Below, in pieces: positions 7,789-15,900 of a stretch of 28,308 bases of DNA. Both the position numbers and the translations under genes were made by a program. The stretch's first letter is position 1, and every line of letters begins with the position of its first letter. The stretch is from an uncultured Prevotella sp. GTDB lineage: Bacteria; Bacteroidota; Bacteroidia; Bacteroidales; Bacteroidaceae. A model generated the notes under the pieces. The model was not told where the DNA came from. It made no database searches and saw nothing but the letters and a program-made list of their open reading frames with translations. The stretch spans positions 1 to 28,308 of the forward strand of contig CAAGIW010000019.1 of the NCBI GenBank assembly GCA_900770025.1, given 5' to 3'.

Positions 7789-10748
7789 CTATAAAAGTCT
7801 TCATCAAAGTCAAATCCTCCTGGTTCCTCCGGAGTGGATGCAGGAATCAGGTCATCGTAGGTGTCGTCACCGTTCTCTTGTGGTGCTTTTTCCCCCTCTT
7901 CCGGCTCTTCAGGCTGCACAATGGTCTCGGGGATGTTAAGCAGTTGCTCTTCACTAACCTTCAGAGGGGCGAAGTTTTCCTCGAAGAAGGTCTCGTATTC
8001 ATTGTAGCTGTAGCGTGTGCCCAGCATCTTCAGGTTGTCTTGACTGATGATGATGCGGCGGCAACCTTGCAGTTTTTCGCGCATCTCTTCGGTGGCATAC
8101 AGCTGTCGGGCGTATTGAAGTGCCTCGTCATAGCTCAGGAATCCCGTCACCATCATGCGGTTGATGCCGTTGTCTTGGTCGATGACGAGGTCGAAGTTGC
8201 GCACCAGGAAGTTGGTGAAATTGTATTTAGCCAGTTCAAAAAGCATCTGGTGTGCATTGACAGAGTCGGGCTGATAGGCCAGCATGAAGATGAAACCTGT
8301 GTTGCGTTCGGCCGAGAGCGTGTCGGTGCCGATAGAGTCTCCGCTGACAGCCTCGGCACTTCTGCGGCTCCATACGTCGCCCAGGTCAAAGCGTCCGCCA
8401 TAGAGGCGCCGCCCCTGCTGCACGCCTTTGATGATCATACCCGCCAGTTCGCTCACCTCGCTCTGCGGATATTTCTCCACCACGGTCTTCAGTTTGCTGA
8501 TGCACTCCTCGGCATTGCCCTCGTTGAGTAGCGTGAGTCCCTGTACCAGCAGGAACTTGTCGCGGTGGGCACCCAAGGGGAATCGCTGCTCCGACACGGT
8601 GCTGTTGCCCATGACCTCGGCATAGCGGCCCTCGTTGAACGCCTTGTAGGTGGCTGCATACATCGAGTCTTCGATGTGTTCGCCAAACTTCTGGTTTTCC
8701 ATAAACAGCGGGTCGGAGAGCAGAGTGGTCCAGTCGCTGTTGGGATATTTCTCCTGCATACGGGCTAAACAGCGGTCGGCCACGTCCATTCTGCCCATGC
8801 GTGCATAGAGCAGATATAGGTGGTACCATGCCACATCGTTCTTGTCGAAGTCGGGATAGTTGTCGGTGAGCCTGAGCAATGCCTTCTCGCTGAGCGGAAG
8901 ATTGTTGAGTTTGTCCTTGAAAATGATGCCCGAGTGGAAAAGACCGTCCTGAATAATCTGGTGACAGGCCTGCTTCTGCTCCTCGCTGAAGGGAATTTGT
9001 GCCAAGTAATACTCCCGCTTGTGGGGGTCGTTGGCAGCACTGTCGGCCTCTGCCTGTTCCTTTTTGCCGGTGGGAGCGGCTATGCTGTCGGTGCTCTCTG
9101 CGGTGTCTTCGCCCTCGGTCTGTTCACCCTCTTCGGCGCCCTCGGTGCTTTCCGGCACCAAGTTCACCACCGTGCGGTTCACACGTTGCCAGTCGTCCAC
9201 GTTCTCGCGCTTGCCCCATTGCTGCTGGAACATCTGCTTGCCCTGGCTCACGGCCATGGGGTTGTAGAAGTACCACGTGCCCTTTTCGCCAACAGCCTGT
9301 GCGGCCGAGCCTGCCGGACGCTGGTTCAGACGGTTGCCCATGGCCCCTTGTGCCTGCTGCTGTCGGGCCACTTCGGCCTCTTGTTCCGCCCGTTTGGCCT
9401 CTTTCTCCTTCTTCTTCAGGTCGTCGATAACGCGGTCGATGGCTTTCAATCGGTCGCTCTCGCTCATCACAGAGAGCTCCAACAGGGAGTCTTGCAGGTG
9501 GATGGCATCTGTATAGGGCACCAGTTCGTCGAGAATCTTGGAGCGTTCTGACAGTTCCTTGTAGTCGGGCCGCTCTTTGTCCAACAGTCCTATCGCCTCG
9601 CCATAGCAGCGTTTGGCATCGCCATACTTCTCCTTCTGCCAGTACAGGTTGCCCAAGTGCAACAGCAGCACGCCCTTTTCTATGCCCGTGCGCGTGGCCT
9701 TGCTGCATCCTTTTTCGTAAGAGATGATGGCATTGGTGGTGTCTTTCTGCAACAGATAGATGTTGCCCATGGCGTAATACACCTGGTCTAAGTAGTCTTT
9801 GTTGTTGTCGGAAGAGGCCATACGCTTCAGTTTGCGTATCATCTTCTTGGCGTTTCCCTGTGCCATCACCTCGGTTTGGGCGATGTGGGCGTTGAACTCC
9901 AGTTCGTAGGGAGGGTTCATGCGTATCACCTTGCGGTAGGCTCGGTCGGCCTCTTGCTTGTTGCCGAGCAGCGTCTGCAGCTGTCCCATCAGGAACCATT
10001 CGCGTGCTTTCTGCGTCTTCCGCTTCTCATGTTTGATAACTTTTTGCAGATATTTCACCGCCTGCTCGTACTGTCGGCTCTCGATGTAGTAGTCGGCCAA
10101 GGTATAATCCCAGTCGGTGCGTGCCCGATAGTGCAGGGTGTCGCGCCGCTGTTTGGTGATAAGGTCTTCGGCATCATACAGCCATCCCAATTCCACATAG
10201 CTCTTTGTTTGCCATGCGCGGGCTATGCCCAATATGGCGGGCTGGGTGGCATAGAGGCGTGACATATAGGAAAAGGTGGCGGCAGCCTCGTCAAACTTGC
10301 CCATGTTGAACTGTGATTTGCCCATCAGCAGCCATGCTTTCCACAGGAAAGGGTTGTATTCTCGACGGTTCAGCCACTCTATATCCTTGTCCGTCTTGCG
10401 TCGCGACTTGTTCCATTCCGGGCGTTTCTTGATGCTGTGGCGCTTGATGGCCTTTTCCATCTTCTCTATGGTGACGGTGTATTTGGCGGCTCCCATCACC
10501 TTGGTGTTCTTGTCGCCTGCCACATAGAGCGGTATGAGTTCAGTGAAATTGTCTTTGTGCCCCTTTTCCTGTTCCTCTGCTCCCTCGATGAAGGCCACCT
10601 TGCCGTTATAATAAGTATTGTAACGGGCATTGAAAGCGTGCCACCAGCGCGATTTTCCGGTGTTCTTCTGGGTGGAACATGCCGTGAATGCAAGCATACA
10701 AGCCACGGCAGCCAAGGTGTATAGATATGTTTTTTTCGTGCGGTTCAC
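7785..10748 (-). CDS. porW: PorW/SprE: TPR lipoprotein of the type IX secretion system
   Basis: A 987-aa lipoprotein of the PorW/SprE family, needed for type IX secretion and gliding in other Bacteroidota and reported to link the outer ring to the PorLM motor. The GTG start at 10748 is preferred because it gives MNRTKKTYLYTLAAVACMLAFTAC: a basic N-terminus, a hydrophobic core and a lipobox with Cys24. A conserved opening follows (SRWWHAFNARYNTYYNGKVA), then many TPR-like helical pairs. A charged, low-complexity Glu/Ala/Gln/Lys linker lies around residues 425-470, and a second acidic linker around 530-585. After this come further TPRs and an acidic tail. Length is within or above the known range (about 600-900 aa), and the linkers explain some of the extra. 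It is the first gene of the porW-porX-tsaE operon. No clear promoter was found in the 85 bp upstream. Confidence 0.9.
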   Translation of the reverse strand: MNRTKKTYLYTLAAVACMLAFTACSTQKNTGKSRWWHAFNARYNTYYNGKVAFIEGAEEQEKGHKDNFTELIPLYVAGDKNTKVMGAAKYTVTIEKMEKAIKRHSIKKRPEWNKSRRKTDKDIEWLNRREYNPFLWKAWLLMGKSQFNMGKFDEAAATFSYMSRLYATQPAILGIARAWQTKSYVELGWLYDAEDLITKQRRDTLHYRARTDWDYTLADYYIESRQYEQAVKYLQKVIKHEKRKTQKAREWFLMGQLQTLLGNKQEADRAYRKVIRMNPPYELEFNAHIAQTEVMAQGNAKKMIRKLKRMASSDNNKDYLDQVYYAMGNIYLLQKDTTNAIISYEKGCSKATRTGIEKGVLLLHLGNLYWQKEKYGDAKRCYGEAIGLLDKERPDYKELSERSKILDELVPYTDAIHLQDSLLELSVMSESDRLKAIDRVIDDLKKKEKEAKRAEQEAEVARQQQAQGAMGNRLNQRPAGSAAQAVGEKGTWYFYNPMAVSQGKQMFQQQWGKRENVDDWQRVNRTVVNLVPESTEGAEEGEQTEGEDTAESTDSIAAPTGKKEQAEADSAANDPHKREYYLAQIPFSEEQKQACHQIIQDGLFHSGIIFKDKLNNLPLSEKALLRLTDNYPDFDKNDVAWYHLYLLYARMGRMDVADRCLARMQEKYPNSDWTTLLSDPLFMENQKFGEHIEDSMYAATYKAFNEGRYAEVMGNSTVSEQRFPLGAHRDKFLLVQGLTLLNEGNAEECISKLKTVVEKYPQSEVSELAGMIIKGVQQGRRLYGGRFDLGDVWSRRSAEAVSGDSIGTDTLSAERNTGFIFMLAYQPDSVNAHQMLFELAKYNFTNFLVRNFDLVIDQDNGINRMMVTGFLSYDEALQYARQLYATEEMREKLQGCRRIIISQDNLKMLGTRYSYNEYETFFEENFAPLKVSEEQLLNIPETIVQPEEPEEGEKAPQENGDDTYDDLIPASTPEEPGGFDFDEDFYR

Positions 10749-10833
10749 TTGAGTTCAGGCGGAAAATAACAGTGCCCACCTTATAAATATAAACAGAAGT
10801 GGGGCGTTTTTATTGTGTGGAGAGGCGCTTAAT

Positions 10834-11241
10834 CTAATAATGCAGCCGTGCCAGCACGTCGGTTTCTATCTGTTCGGGTATCTCTATGCCCCTTTGGCGC
10901 AGGCTGCGGCACCACTCGTTTACATCACTTCCGTGCAGGGAGTATAGGATTCGTCTGAACTGATGCACCTCGTCTTCGGTATAATTGCGAGCCCCGCGCC
11001 CCACGAAGAAGTCCAGTTCTCCATCGGCAAAGGTGTACCTCCGGGTATAACCTCCGTGCATGGCGCAGTGCGTCACGCAGGCATGACCGGCAAAGGCACA
11101 GCCTCCGCACGGACCAGCAGACTGGGATTCGCTCTCTGGCGTTTCATCATCCATCTCTTTCTCTGCCTCCGATCCGCTCAGCCATATTGCCAAAAAACTG
11201 AGCAGAACCACTAATATTGCCACGAAAAATATCCAAGCCAT
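10834..11241 (-). CDS. Small membrane-anchored Cys-containing protein, function unknown
   Basis: A 135-aa protein with one N-terminal transmembrane segment (AWIFFVAILVVLLSFLAIWL). An acidic spacer follows, then a cysteine cluster CGGCAFAGHACVTHC (five cysteines with histidines counting the next HCAMH), and a conserved-looking domain ELDFFVGRGARNYTEDEVHQ with a W-R-S-L-x-x-R-x-I-x-x-P segment. The cluster could bind a metal or form disulfides; this cannot be decided here. It starts 60 bp after aroA on the same strand and is likely co-transcribed. From memory, similar small proteins occur beside aroA in Bacteroides and are sometimes labelled phospholipase, for which I see no supporting motif. 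I make no functional claim. Confidence 0.8.
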   Translation of the reverse strand: MAWIFFVAILVVLLSFLAIWLSGSEAEKEMDDETPESESQSAGPCGGCAFAGHACVTHCAMHGGYTRRYTFADGELDFFVGRGARNYTEDEVHQFRRILYSLHGSDVNEWCRSLRQRGIEIPEQIETDVLARLHY

Positions 11242-11301
11242 GTGTCCACTTTTTTGTTGTCCGTTCTCTTCTTCCTGCCGTTTGGGGTGCAGAGGGCTGC
11301 A

Positions 11302-12549
11302 CTATTCCTGCGTGCTCACCACGAAAACCTCCTCCCAGAAGTGGGGGTAGGACTTGCTGACCACCTCGGGATGATTGATGACCACCCTGCCTCTGATGGC
11401 TGCGGCAGGCGCAAAGGCCATGGCCATGCGGTGGTCGTCGTAGGTGTCGATGGCGGTGTTGGCTGCCTCTTCGCATCGGGTGCCGTCCCATGCCAGTATG
11501 CTGTCGTTGCTGTCGGCCAGCACGTAGCCCCATTTGCGCAACTCGTTCTTGAGGGCTTCTATGCGGTCGGTCTCCTTGATCTTGAGAGACTGCAGTCCGG
11601 TGAAGCGGAAGGTGATGCCCAACAGGCAGCAAGTCACCACCACCGTCTGCACCAAGTCGGGGCAGTCTGTGAAGTCGTATTCAAAATGTTTCACCGGTTC
11701 TCCGCCCTTGACAAGGGTGAGCGAGGTGCCGCTGAAGGTGCTCTCCACGCCAAGACTGCCGAAAATGCGGCGCACCACGCTGTCGCCCTGGGCACTCTGC
11801 TGCTGCAAGTGTGAAAGGGTGATGCTGGTGTTGCTGTTGGCACTCAGCGCCACCGTCTCGAACCAGTAGGAGGCTGCGCTCCAGTCGTTTTCCACCTCGT
11901 ATGCCATCTTGCGGTAGGCCCCCTCTTCCACGCGGATGCTGTGGTCGGAAATCCATTCGGCCTGGGCGCCAAACTGCCGCATCATGGTCAGGGTGAGGTC
12001 GATATAGGGGCGCGAGATGATGCTGCCCTTCAGTTCGAGCAGCAGTCCGTTCTGCAGGGTGGGGGCAATCATGAGCAATGCCGAGATGTATTGTGAACTC
12101 ACGTTGCCCGATATGCTGATGGTGCCTCCTTGGAGTGTGCATCCCTCAATGTCGAGTGGCGGATAGCCTTCGTTGTGCACATACTTGATGTGCGCCCCCA
12201 ATGAGCGCAGAGCCTCCACCAGCACGCCGATGGGGCGCTGCTTCATGCGGTCGCTGCCGGTGATGAAGTGGTGCCCGTTGGTGGCAGAGAGCAGGGCCGT
12301 GGTGAAGCGCATGGCGGTGCCGGCCGCCCCGATGTTGATGGTGGAGTGGGGGGTGTTCATCTGTTCAAACGCCTGCAGCATCACGTTGGTGTCGTCGCAG
12401 TCGGATAGATTGCGGGGCGTTTCCCTGTTTCCTGCCAGCGCATTGATAATCAAAGCCCTGTTGCTGATGCTCTTGGAGGCTGGCAGATGGATGGCTGTTT
12501 GTATGTTTGAGGGTAACTCTACAATGTAAGGTAAGGCTTGTAGTCTCAT
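11302..12549 (-). CDS. aroA: 3-phosphoshikimate 1-carboxyvinyltransferase (EPSP synthase)
   Basis: A 415-aa EPSP synthase, the sixth step of the shikimate pathway: shikimate-3-phosphate plus PEP gives EPSP and phosphate. Seen in the sequence: LPASKSISNRALI with Lys26 near the N-terminus; GAAGTAMRFTTALL (the PEP-binding NAGTAMR region, here AAGTAMR); SDRMKQRPIG; TDRIEALKNEL; and the C-terminal DDHRMAMAFAPAA. The frame stays open 8 codons further to a TTG at 12573, but that codon lies in the likely promoter -7 element TAAGTTTG (12571-12578), so the ATG at 12549 is preferred. Length is normal for the compact Bacteroidota form. A small membrane-protein gene follows 60 bp downstream. Confidence 0.96.
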   Translation of the reverse strand: MRLQALPYIVELPSNIQTAIHLPASKSISNRALIINALAGNRETPRNLSDCDDTNVMLQAFEQMNTPHSTINIGAAGTAMRFTTALLSATNGHHFITGSDRMKQRPIGVLVEALRSLGAHIKYVHNEGYPPLDIEGCTLQGGTISISGNVSSQYISALLMIAPTLQNGLLLELKGSIISRPYIDLTLTMMRQFGAQAEWISDHSIRVEEGAYRKMAYEVENDWSAASYWFETVALSANSNTSITLSHLQQQSAQGDSVVRRIFGSLGVESTFSGTSLTLVKGGEPVKHFEYDFTDCPDLVQTVVVTCCLLGITFRFTGLQSLKIKETDRIEALKNELRKWGYVLADSNDSILAWDGTRCEEAANTAIDTYDDHRMAMAFAPAAAIRGRVVINHPEVVSKSYPHFWEEVFVVSTQE

Positions 12550-12570
12550 TATTTCTATCGGATTAGACTG

Positions 12571-12578
12571 CAAACTTA
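12571..12578 (-). promoter_or_regulatory. Candidate aroA promoter -7 element
   Basis: On the minus strand this reads TAAGTTTG, an exact match to TAnnTTTG, 22 bp before the aroA ATG. About 20 bp further upstream is TTCG rather than a clean TTG. The position makes the TTG alternative start of aroA untenable if the promoter is real. Confidence 0.55.
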
Positions 12579-12687
12579 CACATTATACATGTAATTAACG
12601 AAGAAATGAAGTGAAAGATGGTGAAAAAAACATGAAAATATTCATGAGCATCTTGAACGGGTTGTTATGCATCTTGAAGCCCATTGG

Positions 12688-12804
12688 ATTCCAAGGCAAT
12701 TTGAGCCAATTTCTAAAATGGTGCGTTTTGCGTTCCAAAATGGTGCGTTTTGCGTTCTAAAATGGTGCGTTTTGCAATGCAAAATGGTGCGTTTTGCAAA
12801 ACGC
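12688..12804 (-). repeat. Dispersed repeat element, copy 1: four 22-bp tandem units
   Basis: Four units begin at 12715, 12737, 12759 and 12781. Each carries the 17-bp core AAAATGGTGCGTTTTGC on the plus strand (GCAAAACGCACCATTTT on the minus strand, the direction of dnaE), followed by 5 variable bases. All four cores are identical. The block begins with ATTCCAAGGCAATTTGA and ends in the 16-bp perfect palindrome GCGTTTTGCAAAACGC (12789-12804). A related copy in the opposite genomic orientation is at 21070-21184. Homology between the copies extends beyond the tandem units to the TTGGAAT end, so they are two copies of one element. Confidence 0.9.
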
Positions 12805-12843
12805 TCCGCAGGGCTTCGATACGAGATGGTCGTAAAAAGGCTG

Positions 12844-12911
12844 TGGGAGCAGGATGCTTTATGTAATTTTATTGCTGTGAATCAAACAGTTACATTAAGC
12901 ATCTGCTCCCA
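12844..12911 (-). terminator. Large stem-loop downstream of dnaE, likely terminator
   Basis: The arms 12844-12866 and 12890-12911 pair over about 21 bp with one bulge and one mismatch (TGGGAGCAG, ATGCTT and ATGTAA blocks), closing a loop of about 23 nt. Read in the dnaE direction, CAGCC then TTTTT follows the stem. It lies 83 bp after the dnaE stop. Termination is the simplest role, though a stem this long exceeds ordinary intrinsic terminators. Confidence 0.65.
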
Positions 12912-12993
12912 ATGACCAATAGATTTTTTTCTGTGTTCTCAATGAGTTCTGCAAGTGGTTTATCCCAAGGTTGAGAGGCACTACTCGGAAAAA

Positions 12994-15900
12994 TCAGTTC
13001 ACAGTGTAGTTCAGTTCCTCGTGCGAACGCAGGAAGTCGATGAGTTCGCGCTGCACATCCAACTGTCTGCTGCGGCTGGTGAGCAGCAGGTTGCGGTGCT
13101 CCTTGTTGTCGTAAAGCTGGATGTAGAGGCGGGCGTTGCCCGGATGCTGGTCGATGATGGCATCCAATTCCTCCACCGTCTTGCTGTCCAAAGCCCTGTA
13201 ATCGCACGATATGGTAATTTTTTCGATGGCTTTCTCCTTGACCGTTTGCAGGTATTCGATGCGCTGGATGCGCAGGTCGTACATGTTGCTGTCGCGGAAG
13301 CGCTGCTGGCAACGGGCACTGACATACACGGTGCAGCCTTCGAGGAGCATACCGTTCCAGCGGCCCCACTCCTCGCCAAACAGGGCTATCTCGCCGTTGC
13401 CGTTGAAGTCTTCGATGGTGACAAAGCCGCAGGGCTTGCCCGTCTTGGTGAATTTGGAGCGCACTGCCGTGACGATGCCGCCGAAGGTCACCTCTTCGCG
13501 GTTCTTCAGTTGGCCGATGTCGCCCAGTTCGGTGCAGGAGGTGTTGCACAGGTTTTCGAGCACGATGCGATACTCATCCAAAGGATGGGCAGAGAGATAG
13601 ATGCCCACCAGCTCGCGCTCGCGGTTCAGTCGTTCTATGGTGCTCCACGGTTCGCCCTTGGGAATGGGCGGTGTGAGGATGACATTGGCATCGAAACTGC
13701 CGAAGAGAGAGGTTTGTGCACTCTTCTGTTCCGTTTGGTAGGTCTGTCCGTAGCGCAGAAGTATCTCTGCAAAGGCGATGCCCTTGCTGTTGACGGCAAA
13801 GAAGTCTTCGCGGCGGATGCCAGAAAAACTGTCGAAAGCGCCGCTCAGTGCCAGGTTCTCAACGCATTTGCGGTTCACGGCATTCAGGTTGACACGCTGT
13901 ATGAAGTCGAAGATGTCTTTGTAGGCACCGTTCTTTTCCCGTTCGGCAATGATGGCAGAGGCGGCTGCACTGCCCATGCCCTTGATGGCGCCCAATCCGA
14001 AACGTATCTCTCCATGTGAGTTTACGCCAAACTTTTCTATACTCTCGTTCACGTCGGGACCAAGGGTGGCGATGCCGAGTGCCTTGCATTCGTCCATCAG
14101 TTTGGTGATTTCCTTGATGTCGTCCTTGCGGCGGCTCATAATGGCAGCCATGAATTCTGCGGGATAGTTGGCCTTGAGGTAGGCCGTTTGGAAGGCCACC
14201 CACGAGTAGCAGGCGGCATGACTCTTGTTGAAAGCATACGAGGCAAACTTCTCCCAGTCGGCCCATATCTTCTCCAACACCTGCGGGTCGTGCCCGTTTT
14301 TCTTTCCGCCCTCAATAAACTTGGGCTTCATGGCATCCACAATGTCTTTCTTTTTCTTTCCCATGGCCTTGCGCAGCGCATCGCTCTCGCCACGGGTGAA
14401 GTCGGCCAACTGTCGGGAAAGAAGCATCACCTGCTCCTGATATACCGTGATGCCGTAGGTGTCTTTCAGGTATTTCTCCATGCAGGGGATGTCGTATTTG
14501 ATGGGTTCGCGACCCGTCTTTCGGGCGATGAACGAGGGAATGTAGTCCATAGGTCCCGGGCGATAGAGTGCATTCATGGCAATCAGGTCCTCGAACACAG
14601 TGGGCTGAAGCTCGCGCAAGTACTTCTGCATACCCGCCGACTCGAACTGGAAGGTGCCGATGGTGCGCCCCTCCTGATACAGTTTGTAGGTGGTAGGGTC
14701 GTCGATGGGAATGTTGTCTAAGTCGATGTCTATCCCTCGGGTGCGCTTGATGAGTGCCACGGCCTCCTTCATCTCCGACAGCGTCTTCAGTCCTAAGAAG
14801 TCCATTTTGATGAGTCCGGTCGATTCAATCACGTGGCCGTCATATTGGGTACAGTTGGTCTTGGTGTCCTTGAAGTCGGGGTCGTCGGCAGTAGATACCG
14901 GTACCCAGTTGCTGATGGGGTCGCGGCAGATGATGAAGCCGCAGGCGTGGATGCCCGTGCCGCGCACTGTGCCTTCGAGCATCTTGGCGTATTTGATGGT
15001 GTTGCTCAGTTTTTCGTCGGTAGAAGCCTCGGCATCCCTCAGTTCCGGGGTGCACTTGATGGCATTCACCAGGTTCATCTTCATTCCGTCGGGCAGTCGG
15101 TCGGGGATGGCCTTGCACAGTGCGTTGGAGATAGGTAGCGGAAGATTCTCCACGCGTGCCACATCCTTGATGGAGTTTTTGGTGGCCATGCTGGCATAAG
15201 TGATGATGTGTGCGCAGTTCTCGTGCCCGTATTTGTCTTCCACCCACTTCAATACCTTGCCTCGACCGTCGTCATCGAAGTCGGTATCAATATCGGGCAG
15301 GGAGATGCGGTCGGGGTTCAGGAAACGCTCAAACAGCAGGTCGTATTTCAAAGGGTCTATCTTGGTGATGCCCAAACAATAGGCCACCACGGAGCCGGCC
15401 GCAGAACCACGTCCGGGACCCACCATCACTCCCAGCACATCGCGGGCAGAGTTGATGAAGTCTTGTACGATGAGGAAGTAGCCGGGGAAACCCATGGTCT
15501 TCATAATGTGCAGTTCAAAGCGCACGCGGTCGTCCACTTCTTTCGACAGAGGCTCGCCATAGCGACGCTTGGCACCTTCGTAGGCAAGCTTGGCTAAATA
15601 GTCGGCCTCGAACTTGATGCGGTATAGCTTGTCGAAGCCGCCTAATTTGGCAATCTTCTTCTCCCCCTCTTCCTGTGGCAAGGGGTTTTCGCCGTTCTCG
15701 TCAGTGGTGAACTCACGGAACAAATCTTCTTCAGAAAACTTCTTGCGCCACAGTTCTTCCGTACCAAATTCTTCGGGGATGGGGAAGAAAGGCATGATGG
15801 GGTCGTGGTCGATGGAATACATTTCCACCTTATTTAATATCTCTGTGGTGTTGGCCAAGGCCTCGGGCACATCGGCAAACACTTCGTTCATCTCCTCCCT

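Larger units (their letters stand above)
12550..12993. other. 444-bp intergenic region between aroA and dnaE
   Basis: No gene is supported here. From left to right it holds the aroA promoter and leader, a tandem-repeat element (12688-12804), and a large imperfect hairpin (12844-12911). About 80 bp of featureless sequence then runs to the dnaE stop at 12994. An 82-codon open frame across the repeats (12667-12915, +) is not credible as a gene. Confidence 0.7.

Noticed and set aside
10784..10791. Promoter for porW (TATATTTA on the minus strand)
   Set aside because: One mismatch in the -7 element and no TTG at the proper distance; too weak to list as a feature.
12550..12573. TTG start extending aroA by eight residues
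   Set aside because: The TTG falls inside the probable -7 promoter element and the added residues are not family-like. ATG at 12549 fits better.
12715..12797. CRISPR array
   Set aside because: The 17-bp cores are separated by only 5 bp and the linkers are near-identical; there are no spacer-sized unique sequences and no cas genes.
12667..12915. 82-codon open frame across the first tandem-repeat element
   Set aside because: Its translation is driven by the repeat units, has no recognisable domain, and has no promoter or ribosome site. It is better explained as non-coding repeat DNA.
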